This document shows, piece by piece, positions 25,141-33,417 of a DNA stretch of 64,000 nucleotides. A program made the translations under genes and the position numbers. Position 1 is the stretch's first letter. The number at the start of each line of letters is the position of its first letter. Origin of the DNA: Bog-532 sp963830385. GTDB lineage: Bacteria; Actinomycetota; Actinomycetes; Streptosporangiales; Streptosporangiaceae. The stretch covers positions 434,001 through 498,000 of the forward strand of contig CAWHMD010000004.1 of NCBI GenBank assembly GCA_963830385.1, in the 5' to 3' direction. The notes beneath the pieces were generated by a model that worked only from the letters and a program-made list of their open reading frames with translations, searched no databases and had not been told where the DNA came from.

Positions 25141-27849
25141 GTGAGCGAGCGGGCCTTCGTCGGGCGCGACGCCGAGCTTGCCGCGGTTGCGGCCAGCGTT
25201 CATTCTGCGGTCGCGGGCCAGGCCCAGGTGGTCTGGATCGAAGGGGCTGCGGGCTCGGGGAAGACCGCGCTGCTGGGTGAAGTCCTCGCCAGGCTGCCAG
25301 CGGCATGTCAGGTGCTGCGGGCGGAGGCGGACGAACTGGCGGGTGATGCGCCGCTGGGCGTCCTGACCGGGCTTGCGCCGATCGGCGCTCGTGACGCGTT
25401 CGCGGCAGGTATGGAGTTGCTGGCCCTGCTGGGCGCGGCGCAGGACGCCGGGCCGGTCGTCGTGGTGGTCGAGGACCTGCATTGGGCCGATGCTGCTTCC
25501 TGCCAGGCACTGCTGACTGCCGCGCGGCGGCTGGACCGGGACAAGGTCGTGTTCCTGGTCAGCAGCCGGCCTGGGCCGCGGGCTGACGGCTGGGAGCGTT
25601 TCCGTGTTGATCCGGGCCGCTGCCAGCGGGTGGTGCTGGGCGGTCTGAGCGTCGCTGAGGTCAGTGAGCTTGCGGGCCGGGCGGGCAAGCCCTTGTCCCT
25701 CGGGCACGCCGGGAGGCTCCACCGGCATACCGGCGGTCATGCCCTGTACGTGCGGACCTTGCTGGCCGAGCTCACCCGCGAGCAGCTGACCGTTCCCGAT
25801 GGGGAGCTGCCCGCACCTCGTTCCCTGGCCTCCGCGACGGTTGCCCAGCTGGCCGCGCTGCCGCCGGATGCACGGCTGCTCGCCGCGGCCCTCAGCGTGG
25901 TCAACCAGCGCAGCGCGCTCACTGAAGTCGGCCGCATCGCCGGCCTCCGCCAGCCGACTCCAGCGCTGGAGAGCCTGCTCACGGCCGGATTCGTCACCTG
26001 GGAGCCCGGTGAGATGCAGACGCCGGTCCAATTCACGCATCCGCTGTACCGCGCCGCGGTGTATGAGGACCTGTCACCCACCCGCCGCCAGGCCCTGCAC
26101 CGCGCCGCCGCACAGGTCCTCGACGCAGGTGCCGCGCTCGCGCACCGGGTAGCGGCAGCCGACCAGGTCGATGACCGCCTAGCCGGCGACCTCGAGGCGG
26201 CTGCCCTCAGGGAGCTGGAGCAAGGCGCGGTGGCGCTGGCTGCCACCTACCTGCTGTGGGCCTGGCCGCTCAGCTCCGCGCCAGGCCGGCAGGAACGGCT
26301 CCTGCTGACGGCGATGCGCCTGCTGCTGGCCGACGGGCAGACGGAACGCGCGGCCGGGCTGCGCGACCGAGCGATCGCCTGCCACCCGACCCCGCTGCGC
26401 AACCTCGTGCTGGGGACCCTCGCGGTCGACCAGGGCGACGCAACGGCCGCGGAGCGCTGGCTGCTCGCCGTCACTGCCCCCGACGGCGAGGTGGCCGGCC
26501 TTGAGGACCATACGGGTCCGCCGGCGGATATCGTGCCGGCCGCCCTGTGCGTGCTCGGATCCTTGTATGTCAACCAGGGCCGAGCCGTCGAAGCCGTCAC
26601 CCTGGCCGCCCGGGCCATTTCCCTTGACCCGGCGGACCGGTCTCAGGAGCAGGTCGCGTGGACCGTGCTGGCCCTGGGCGAAGGGATGCTACACGGTGCT
26701 CCGGCCGGGCTCGCCCAGTTGGCCGAGAGGCTTCCCGGTGCCGCCGAATCGGTGTCCGGGGCGGACACGACCTTGCTCATCACCCGGGGAACCCTCGGCT
26801 TTTATGCCGGCCGGACCATGGCCGCAGCCGCCGACCTGCGGGTCGCCGTCCGCGCCGCCCCGCGGAACTCGGCATCGGCACAGCTCGCCCGCGCGCACCT
26901 GCACCTGGCCCAGCTGCTGCTGAGCGCAGGGGACTGGGACGATGCCCTGGTGCACGCGCGGCTCGCGCTGTCTCTGACCTCGGACGAGCAGCTGATGTGG
27001 ATCGAAGCCCAAACTCACGCGGCGCTCGCCACAGTGGCAGCCTGCCGGGGACAGTGGGCGATCGCCACCAGGGAGGTGAGCGCCGCGCACACCGCGGCGG
27101 CCGTCCTGGGCACATCGGAGGCCGTGTTCACCGCCCGGATCGCCCAGGCCGCCGCGGCCCGCGCCCGGGATGAGGCGGGCGGCGTGGTCGACAGCCTGCA
27201 GCCTCTGGCCGGCGACGGCGACGTGCGGGCCATCCCGATGCTCAGCTCACTGGGCTGGTGGCCGACCCTGATCGTGGCGACCATCGATACCGGCGCCGTC
27301 GATGCCGCCGCGCGGCACGTCGATCAGCTGGCCGAAGCTGCCAGCGACCGGCTGCTCGACTTCCGGGCCCGGCTTCTCGGCCTGCGGGCCCGGATAGCCC
27401 GGGCCCGCGGCGACCTTGATCAGGCCGCCTCCTTGTTTCAGCAGGCCCTGGACGCGTTCGCAGCGGACGACCCGCTGCTCGACCGGGCACTGCTGCAGCA
27501 CGCCTTCGGGTCACTGCTGCAGGCCCGGGGCCACCGCCGCGCCGCCCTGGACCAGCTCCGCGCTGCCCACCAGCAGCTCGCCGCAGTCGGCGCCGAGCCG
27601 TTCCGCCAGCGAGTGGCCGAGGATCTGGCCCGGTCCGGCCTCCGCCCCGCGGGCCGGACCGCTCGCAGTCCGCTCGCGCTGACCGAGCGGGAACAAGATG
27701 TCGTCACGCTGGTCACCAAGGGGCTGACCAACCGCGAGGTGGCGGGCGAGCTGTATGTCAGCGAGAAGGCAGTCGAATACCACCTGCGCAACGTGTTCGG
27801 CAAGCTCGGCATCAGCTCCCGGCGCGAACTGCGCAACCGCCGTTTTTAG
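25141..27849 (+). CDS. LAL-type LuxR transcriptional regulator with AAA ATPase domain
   Basis: 902 residues, GTG start. The N-terminus has FVGRDAELAAV and Walker A GAAGSGKT (35-42); Walker B is VVVVEDLHWADA (about 109-120). A long helical TPR-like middle follows, and the C-terminus (about 838-895) is a LuxR helix-turn-helix: LTEREQDVVTLVTKGLTNREVAGELYVSEKAVEYHLRNVFGKLGISSRREL. Large ATP-binding regulators of the LuxR family of this kind activate antibiotic or catabolic genes. Identical operator blocks before this gene and before the hydrolase suggest autoregulation and control of both neighbours. Confidence 0.93.
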   Translation: MSERAFVGRDAELAAVAASVHSAVAGQAQVVWIEGAAGSGKTALLGEVLARLPAACQVLRAEADELAGDAPLGVLTGLAPIGARDAFAAGMELLALLGAAQDAGPVVVVVEDLHWADAASCQALLTAARRLDRDKVVFLVSSRPGPRADGWERFRVDPGRCQRVVLGGLSVAEVSELAGRAGKPLSLGHAGRLHRHTGGHALYVRTLLAELTREQLTVPDGELPAPRSLASATVAQLAALPPDARLLAAALSVVNQRSALTEVGRIAGLRQPTPALESLLTAGFVTWEPGEMQTPVQFTHPLYRAAVYEDLSPTRRQALHRAAAQVLDAGAALAHRVAAADQVDDRLAGDLEAAALRELEQGAVALAATYLLWAWPLSSAPGRQERLLLTAMRLLLADGQTERAAGLRDRAIACHPTPLRNLVLGTLAVDQGDATAAERWLLAVTAPDGEVAGLEDHTGPPADIVPAALCVLGSLYVNQGRAVEAVTLAARAISLDPADRSQEQVAWTVLALGEGMLHGAPAGLAQLAERLPGAAESVSGADTTLLITRGTLGFYAGRTMAAAADLRVAVRAAPRNSASAQLARAHLHLAQLLLSAGDWDDALVHARLALSLTSDEQLMWIEAQTHAALATVAACRGQWAIATREVSAAHTAAAVLGTSEAVFTARIAQAAAARARDEAGGVVDSLQPLAGDGDVRAIPMLSSLGWWPTLIVATIDTGAVDAAARHVDQLAEAASDRLLDFRARLLGLRARIARARGDLDQAASLFQQALDAFAADDPLLDRALLQHAFGSLLQARGHRRAALDQLRAAHQQLAAVGAEPFRQRVAEDLARSGLRPAGRTARSPLALTEREQDVVTLVTKGLTNREVAGELYVSEKAVEYHLRNVFGKLGISSRRELRNRRF

Positions 27850-27869
27850 GGGTTTCCCCTAGGGACCAG
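27847..27869. promoter_or_regulatory. Probable LAL-regulator operator, site 2
   Basis: TAGGGGTTTCCCCTAGGG + ACCAG is the exact inverse complement of 25067-25089. It begins with the stop codon of the regulator and ends 27 bases before the ATG at 27897. Relative to the hydrolase it has the same orientation as site 1 has to the membrane-protein gene. Confidence 0.75.
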
Positions 27870-27896
27870 TGCGCCGCGGCCAGACACCATGAGGCC

Positions 27897-29279
27897 ATGA
27901 AGCTCATCCTCCACCTTGATCAGCGTCCCGATGGCCGCCTGGGCGGCTCCGTCGCGCTCGCCGGCGACCCGGCGCTTCGGTCCTTCTCGGGGGTGATGGA
28001 ACTGGTGGCGCGCCTCGAGGAACTGCGCGAAACCGCCACCACGACGAACAACAGGAGAAATGCCATGTCACAGCTGTTCTTCACCGACCAGACATTTGAA
28101 TTCGAGACCCGCGGCGTACTCGGGAATGTGCATTACGGCTGTGGGGACGTGGGGGAGGTGCTGGCCACGGTCGCCGCGATCACCGACGGTGACGACTCCA
28201 GCTGGGTCACGCACTGGCAGGAGCTGGCCAGGCGGGTCGAGGGCATCGCCACGACTGCGCAGTCGCGAGGGCACAAGGTCAGCGCCCGGAACGCCTACCT
28301 GCGGGCCGCCGCCTACTACGCGGCCACGCTCAGTGCCATCGACGGGGTCAAGGACGGCGACAAGCTCCTCGGCCCGCTATTCACCGCACACCGGCGCTGC
28401 TTCGACGCTCACGTACGCTTGCTCGACCCGCCTGCCGAGCCTGTCGCGATCCCCTACGAGGGCGGCACGCTCCCCGGTTATCTCTTCGTCCCGGCCGCCG
28501 ACGGGCAAGCCCGCCCGACCCTGATCCTGGTCAACGGCAGCGACGGGCCGATGACCGCGGTATGGCCCGGCCTGGGAGCACCGGCACTGGCCCGCGGTTA
28601 TAACGCGCTGATATTCGACGGACCCGGCCAGCAGAGCATGCTGTTCGAGCGGCAGGTCCCCTTCCGCCCCGACTGGGAGCACGTCATCACCCCGATCGTC
28701 GATTTCCTGGAAGGACGGCCAGAGGTGGACGCTGGCCGGCTGGGCCTGTACGGCCTCAGCCAGGGAGGCTACTGGGTACCGCGGGCGCTGGCCTTCGAGC
28801 ACCGCATCGCCGTCGCCGTCGCCGACCCGGGAGTGGATGACGTGGCGTCGTCGTGGCGGCTGCATCTCCCGCAGGAAGTGCTCGCCCTGCTCGACGGCGG
28901 CGATGAGAAGAACTTCAATGCCGCCATGGACACCGCCGTGCAGTCGGTGACCCCCCGCGAGCGCCAGGAGATGGAATGGCGCGCCAAGCCATTCGGAACC
29001 CAGGATTCTGCCTACGACCTCTTCCAGGCGGTGGAGCAGTACCGGCTCGGTGACCTCGTCCAGCAGATCCGTACGCCGATCATGGTGACCGACCCCGAAG
29101 GGGAACAGTTCTGGCCCGGCCAGTCACAGCGCCTCTACGACGCCCTGCCCGGGCCCAAGATGCTCGTGCCGTTCACCAAGGCCGAAGGCGCGGACATGCA
29201 CTGCGAGCCGATGGCCCGCTCCCTCCTCGAACAGCGCATGTTCGACTGGCTAGACGAGACCCTCAGCACACATGATTAA
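27897..29279 (+). CDS. Alpha/beta hydrolase (acyl-peptidase/esterase type) with in-frame leader
   Basis: Up to 460 residues. The hydrolase begins at an internal ATG, 28065, with AGGAGA seven bases upstream (404 residues): DQTFEFETRGVLGNVHYG. It has a helical N-terminal part, then a hydrolase core with LILVNGSDG, FDGPGQQSM, the nucleophile elbow LYGLSQGGYW (Ser near 288 of the long form), and DMHCEP near the catalytic His. The first 56 codons (MKLILHLDQRPDGRLGGSVAL) resemble a separate small protein but run in frame without a stop; GAGG precedes that ATG. Either start is possible. The operator at 27847 places it under the LAL regulator. Confidence 0.85.
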   Translation: MKLILHLDQRPDGRLGGSVALAGDPALRSFSGVMELVARLEELRETATTTNNRRNAMSQLFFTDQTFEFETRGVLGNVHYGCGDVGEVLATVAAITDGDDSSWVTHWQELARRVEGIATTAQSRGHKVSARNAYLRAAAYYAATLSAIDGVKDGDKLLGPLFTAHRRCFDAHVRLLDPPAEPVAIPYEGGTLPGYLFVPAADGQARPTLILVNGSDGPMTAVWPGLGAPALARGYNALIFDGPGQQSMLFERQVPFRPDWEHVITPIVDFLEGRPEVDAGRLGLYGLSQGGYWVPRALAFEHRIAVAVADPGVDDVASSWRLHLPQEVLALLDGGDEKNFNAAMDTAVQSVTPRERQEMEWRAKPFGTQDSAYDLFQAVEQYRLGDLVQQIRTPIMVTDPEGEQFWPGQSQRLYDALPGPKMLVPFTKAEGADMHCEPMARSLLEQRMFDWLDETLSTHD

Positions 29280-29564
29280 CCTGCCCGCAAACAACGGGGC
29301 AACGCTGCTCCCAATCCGGACCGTCGGGATGACCCCACCGGCAGGAAACCGGCCATGACTGACCCAATGGATGCCTGCCGACGCCGGACCGGCGGATGGC
29401 CCGCAGTTCCGAGCTTGGCGCCTGCGTGAACTGCCCCACTGGCGGCGCAAGGCGGATCAGGCAAGTCTGGAGTACTGGTACACCACATCGCGTGTTGGCT
29501 TCGCTTAGAATCCGTTACACCTGAAACGGAAGGTCGGCAGTTCGGCTCCGCGCAGCGTGGAACA
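29280..29564. other. Gene-free stretch
   Basis: No coding or repeat signal that I can support between the hydrolase and the transposase fragment. Confidence 0.4.
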
Positions 29565-29775
29565 TCGGACTGCCGAGTGCGTCCGCCGTCTGAACCTCTC
29601 TCAACACCGTCGAGCGTTACGACGCGCCGGCGAGCCAGAGCGACTGCAGCGCGTCCCGAAATACCGCCCCACACTGGTCGACCCCCATCGGGACTACCTG
29701 TGCAAACGCTGGGCCGAAGAGCCCGGCATCCCGGTCCAGCAGTTGCTGCGCGAGATCTACGAGCGCGGCGTTGTG
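29565..29775 (+). pseudogene. ISL3-type transposase fragment
   Basis: Plus strand RVPKYRPTLVDPHRDYLCKRWAEEPGIPVQQLLREIYERG matches the middle of ISL3-family transposases (Y-R-P-x-L-V-D-P-H-R-D-Y-L followed by a helix-turn-helix region). About 65 residues survive, with no upstream zinc finger or DDE core. It ends where the phospholipase remnant begins on the other strand, so it probably marks the insertion that truncated that gene. Confidence 0.55.
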
Positions 29776-30101
29776 GTAACCCACACCCGGCCCGGATCCC
29801 CATCCCGGACGCCGCGGTGCGCGAGCGTATCGGCGAAGCTCGCGACGAAGCCGTTCATCGCGCCGCCACCGACCTGCAGGTCGACCGAGCTGGCGGAATG
29901 ATCGGGATCATCCGCGATCACCGTGCTGCCGAGGTGGTGGACGGGATAGCTGCGGCCGCCGTACTCGTTGCCGAACTCCCTCCGCAAACCGTCGACATCG
30001 CCGCGGCCACCCTCAAGGGACAGGTATCCGAGCATGTGATCAAACGAGCGGTTCTCGAGCATCAAAACGACGATGTGGTCGACCTTTTCCAGGTTGGCCA
30101 T
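29757..30101 (-). pseudogene. Phospholipase C-type phosphoesterase, N-terminal fragment
   Basis: Starts normally at ATG 30101 with GAGGAGG upstream. VDHIVVLMLENRSFDHMLGYL is the conserved opening of alkaline-phosphatase-fold phospholipase C/phosphoesterase proteins, with the metal-binding E-N-R-S-F-D-H. Then NEYGGRSYPVHHLG and GGAMNGFVASFA follow. After GDPGRV the frame goes off, and the gene ends at 115 codons instead of 400 or more. Inactive. Confidence 0.7.
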
Positions 30102-30442
30102 ACCGACCTCCTCATCGACCACCCCGGCGTGCGTACGTCACCCAGGACCTGGCGCTGAGCTGGCCCGTGCTCTTCCTCCTGGCCGCTTACTCCACCTGCA
30201 TTCAAGATCTCAGGAAGTACCAGATCAGATCCGCAAACATAAGGGGGACTGTCCCAACACCGTTGTTGCTCGGGGACAGTCCCGCGGCCGGTCACGGCAT
30301 GCGGCATAGCCAGGATGTCCTGGAGGGCGGCCTGCACTGGGCGGCGCGTTTCAGCGGGTAGTCAGCGCTCGTGTTCAGCTGATCTTCCGGCGGTGGCTGC
30401 ATCGTCGGGTCGGAGGGCTGCTGACGCCTGGGCGGCACAGGC
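30102..30442. other. Gene-free stretch with a hairpin
   Basis: Contains GGGACTGTCCC (30245-30255) and GGGACAGTCCC (30273-30283), two palindromic 11-mers that can also pair with each other. Possible transposon end or terminator; nothing else. Confidence 0.4.
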
Positions 30443-31035
30443 ATGAGCGAGGTTGCCATGATGACAAGTGCGGTTCGCCCGGCCAGAGGCGGTGATGTGC
30501 TGGCTGAATGGGCGCAGAGCCTCGCCGACCAGACGCCAGGCGGAGCCGGGGCCGCCTGCGGTTCGCGTTTTACGGGGCGGGTGTCGACCGAGGACTGGCA
30601 GGATCCGGTGACGTCGCGGGCGCGGCAGCTGCAGCAGGCAGTGATGCTAGTCGAGGGACACGGCGTCATCGTGGCGGAGTTCTTCGATGCGGGAAAGAGC
30701 CGGACGCTGCCTTGGGCGCGGCGCCCGCAAGCCGCCGCGCTCGTCGCGCAGCTCGCAGATCCAGACCGGGGGTGGGATGCGATCGTGATCGGGGAGTACG
30801 AGCGGGCGTTCTACGGCGGTCAGTACGCGTCGATGGCGCCGCTGTTCGAGCACTACGGGATCCAGCTGTGGATGCCGGAAGTGGGCGGCCGTGTCGACTG
30901 GCACGCCGAGGACCACGAGCAGACCATGCTCGCGCTCGGCTTGTCGTCCAAGCGGGAGATCACCCGCACCCGAGTCCGGGTAAGGACCGCGATGGCTGCG
31001 CAGACCAGGGAGCAGGGCCGCTACCTAGGTGGGCG
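30443..31035 (+). pseudogene. Serine recombinase, N-terminal fragment
   Basis: RFTGRVSTEDWQDPVTSRARQLQQA contains the resolvase catalytic serine (the GRVSTED motif), followed by GVIVAEFFDAGKSRTLPWARRP, VIGEYERAFYGGQ and GLSSKREITRTRVRVRTAM, as in actinobacterial site-specific recombinases. At about residue 198 (LGGRPP) it fuses abruptly to integrase sequence in another frame, and the zinc ribbon and C-terminal domain are missing. The original recombinase was probably part of an integrated element. Confidence 0.7.
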
Positions 31036-31241
31036 GCCGCCGGATGCTCATCTTCAGCGAACGGCACCTGCGCAGCGTGATGGCCGAATATGCCCGGCAT
31101 TACAACGGGCGAAGACCGCACCGTGCGCTTCAGCTCCAGCCACCCCGGCCCGATCACCCCGTAGCCGATCTTTCCCAGGAACGAGTAAAGCGTCGGCCAG
31201 TCCTCGGCGGCCTCCTCAACGAATATGAGCGAGCTGCCTGA
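31032..31241 (+). pseudogene. DDE integrase, C-terminal fragment
   Basis: RHLRSVMAEYARHYNGRRPHRAL is the end of an rve-type integrase core (the Y-N-x-x-R-P-H-x-A-L signature), followed by a tail ending GGLLNEYERAA and a stop. Only about 65 residues remain, directly joined to the recombinase fragment. Confidence 0.6.
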
Positions 31242-31409
31242 AAGCCCAGGTCACAGCCTGCGGCACAATTCTCGCGCCCCACAGGAATTCCGGCCTTCTG
31301 CGCCCGCAAGGGATTGACTGCTTCCTCGACCCTGCAACTGGAGCGGGCCCGGGACGCCTGGCAGGCCTGGACGCCGTAGCGGTTCTCACGGCTCGAGTGT
31401 TACCGGCAC

Positions 31410-31607
31410 CCAAGGTCGGCCAGCTTCTGGTCCACCAGACGCTGCTCGACGGCCCGGACTCCGACCAGCTCGGGGCCGATCTCGTCGAGCACGCCGGCCA
31501 CGCGCGGACGGACGACAGCGCGACCAGGTCGACCGGCAGCCCCAGCGCGTACTCCAGGTCGGCGACATCCTTGTCGCTCAGGGCCGGGATCGAGACGTTC
31601 ATGCCGG
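31410..31607 (-). pseudogene. Pyruvate kinase fragment
   Basis: Minus strand PGMNVSIPALSDKDVADLEYALGLPVDLVALSSVR matches the pyruvate kinase barrel strand and helix region before the ADP/PEP site (canonically L-x-x-K-D-x-x-D-L...D-x-x-A-x-S-F-V-R). Only about 35 residues are convincing; then the frame is lost. Truncated on both sides. Confidence 0.5.
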
Positions 31608-31614
31608 GCAGGGG

Positions 31615-31966
31615 AGATGCTCTTGTTGTTGGAGACGGTGCCCGTGGTCGGCCAGATCGTGGCGAATGCGCCAGGGCCGGTGGTCGGCGGGGCGGCCACC
31701 GTGATGTTCGCGATGGTCACGGCGGTCGGCATCCGGACGCTGAACAAGGCGCCATTCGAGAACAACAACTTGCTCATTGTCGCCGTTTCGCTGTCAGCAG
31801 GCCTCATGCCTGCGGTCGCGCCCAGCTTCTACGAGAGGTTCCCTTCCAACTTTCAGGTGATCTTCGGGTCCAGCATCACCTCGTCGGTGATCGTGGTCTT
31901 CGTTCTCAATCTCGTCTCAACCACTGGACATGGCGCCGCCCGCAGGCAGACGATGCGATCCGATGA
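31615..31966 (+). pseudogene. Purine/uracil permease (NCS2 family), C-terminal fragment
   Basis: VPVVGQIVANAPGPVVGGAATVMFAMVTAVGIRTL and NNNLLIVAVSLSAGLMPAV are the last membrane spans of an NCS2 xanthine/uracil permease. At about 31916 a missing T shifts the frame; the other frame completes NHWTWRRPQADDAIR and a TGA at 31966. The N-terminal three quarters are gone, replaced by the recombination debris upstream. It sits directly before the xanthine dehydrogenase operon and was probably its transporter. Confidence 0.75.
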
Positions 31967-32068
31967 TGCACTGAGCCACGGCGCCGTCGCAGTCGACATG
32001 CCCGACGGCGGCGTGCATTCGGACGGCGGGACAGCCAGCAGACCGGGTAGCGCGGAGGAGAGGACGTT

Positions 32069-32935
32069 ATGGAGTTCCTGCAGCCGGGAACGTGGGCGGA
32101 GGCGCTCCAGATCAAGGCAGCGCATCCGCAGGCCGTGCCCATCCAGGGCGGCACGGATGTCATGGTCGAGCTGAACTTCGACCGGTACCGGCCCGAATAC
32201 CTGCTCGATCTCAGCCGGGTGAGCGAACTGACGCAGTGGGCACCGGACGACGGGCACATCTGGCTGGGCGCGGGGGTCACCTATGCGCGTATCCTCACCG
32301 AGCTTGGCGACCGGCTGCCCGGGCTGGCGATGGCATCGCGTACCGTCGGGTCACCCCAGATCCGCAACAGGGGGACGGTCGGCGGCAACCTCGGTGCCGC
32401 GTCGCCGGCCGGCGACGCCCATCCCGCGCTGCTGGCCGCGTTCGCGCAGGTCGAGGTCGAGTCGGTGGGCGGCTCGCGGCGGATCCCGGTCGCGGAGTTC
32501 TACACGGGCGTCAAGCGCAACGCGCTGCGCCCCGATGAGCTCATCAGGGCCGTGCTGATCACGCCGCCAGCGGGCCCGCAGCAGTTCTGCAAGATCGGCA
32601 CGCGTAATGCGATGGTCATCTCCGTCGCCGCGTTCGGCCTGGCCTTGCATCCCGATCGCCGGGCCGTTGGCACCGGTATCGGGTCGGCGGCGCCCACGCC
32701 ACGACGGGCGCTCGAGGCGGAGCGTTTCCTCGTGCAGTCGCTGACCGACGGCGGCCTGTGGGAATCCCGCGGCGTCCTGCCCGATGCCACCGGCCAGCAT
32801 TTCGCCGACCTGGTCGCGGATGCCGCCTCTCCGATCGACGACGTCCGCGGCACCGCGCGGTATCGCGTCCACGCCCTGTCCGTCATGGCCAGGCGCGCGC
32901 TGATCTGGGCGTGGAACGACTACCGGAGGGTGTGA
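32069..32935 (+). CDS. Molybdenum hydroxylase FAD-binding (medium) subunit
   Basis: 288 residues. VPIQGGTDVMVELNF (about 24-38) and RTVGSPQIRNRGTVGGNLGAASPAGDAHPALLA (about 91-123) are the two FAD-binding segments of the CoxM/XdhB family. PxxC-terminal ISVAAFGLAL is also typical. It relays electrons from the FeS subunit to NAD+ or another acceptor. First gene of the operon medium-small-amidohydrolase-large; GGAGAGGA precedes the ATG. Confidence 0.93.
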   Translation: MEFLQPGTWAEALQIKAAHPQAVPIQGGTDVMVELNFDRYRPEYLLDLSRVSELTQWAPDDGHIWLGAGVTYARILTELGDRLPGLAMASRTVGSPQIRNRGTVGGNLGAASPAGDAHPALLAAFAQVEVESVGGSRRIPVAEFYTGVKRNALRPDELIRAVLITPPAGPQQFCKIGTRNAMVISVAAFGLALHPDRRAVGTGIGSAAPTPRRALEAERFLVQSLTDGGLWESRGVLPDATGQHFADLVADAASPIDDVRGTARYRVHALSVMARRALIWAWNDYRRV

Positions 32936-32941
32936 TCACTC

Positions 32942-33415
32942 ATGCGCGTTACCTGCACTGTCAACGGCGGGCGGCATCAGGCCGACGACGTCTGGGAGGG
33001 CGAGAGTCTCCTATTTGTGCTGCGCGAGCGGATGGGCTTCCCTGGCTCAAAGAACGCCTGCGAGCAGGGCGAGTGCGGCTCGTGCACCGTCTACCTCGAC
33101 GGGGTGGCCGCCTGCGCCTGCCTGGTCGCGGCGGGCCAGGCCGAAGGACGTGACGTTCGCACCGTCGAAGGGCTCGCATCCGGCGGCGAGCTGGCGCCCA
33201 TTCAGCGGGCCTTCCTGGAGGCGGGCGCGGTGCAATGCGGGTTCTGCACGCCGGGACTGCTCGTTGCCGCCCACGACCTCCTCCAGCGCCAGGCCGAGCC
33301 GAGCGACGCGGAGATCCGCGAAGCGCTCGCGGGCAACCTGTGCCGGTGCACGGGCTACGAGAAGATCATGGAAGCGGTCCGCCTCGCGGCCGCCCAACGA
33401 GCCACCGCGAGCTGA
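32942..33415 (+). CDS. Molybdenum hydroxylase 2Fe-2S (small) subunit
   Basis: 157 residues with both iron-sulfur clusters. CEQGECGSCTVYLDG (about 38-52) is the plant-ferredoxin-type site, and CGFCTPGLL...CRCTGYEKI (about 100-142) the C-x2-C...C-x-C site of the xanthine dehydrogenase family. It carries electrons from the molybdenum centre to FAD. Seven bases after the FAD subunit, three before the amidohydrolase, so one transcript. Confidence 0.94.
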   Translation: MRVTCTVNGGRHQADDVWEGESLLFVLRERMGFPGSKNACEQGECGSCTVYLDGVAACACLVAAGQAEGRDVRTVEGLASGGELAPIQRAFLEAGAVQCGFCTPGLLVAAHDLLQRQAEPSDAEIREALAGNLCRCTGYEKIMEAVRLAAAQRATAS

Positions 33416-33417
33416 CG

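Noticed and set aside
25067..27869. The 23-bp inverted blocks as ends of a transposon carrying the LAL regulator
   Set aside because: They lie in promoter positions of three genes, one overlaps a stop codon, and there is no transposase or target duplication; operator sites explain them better.
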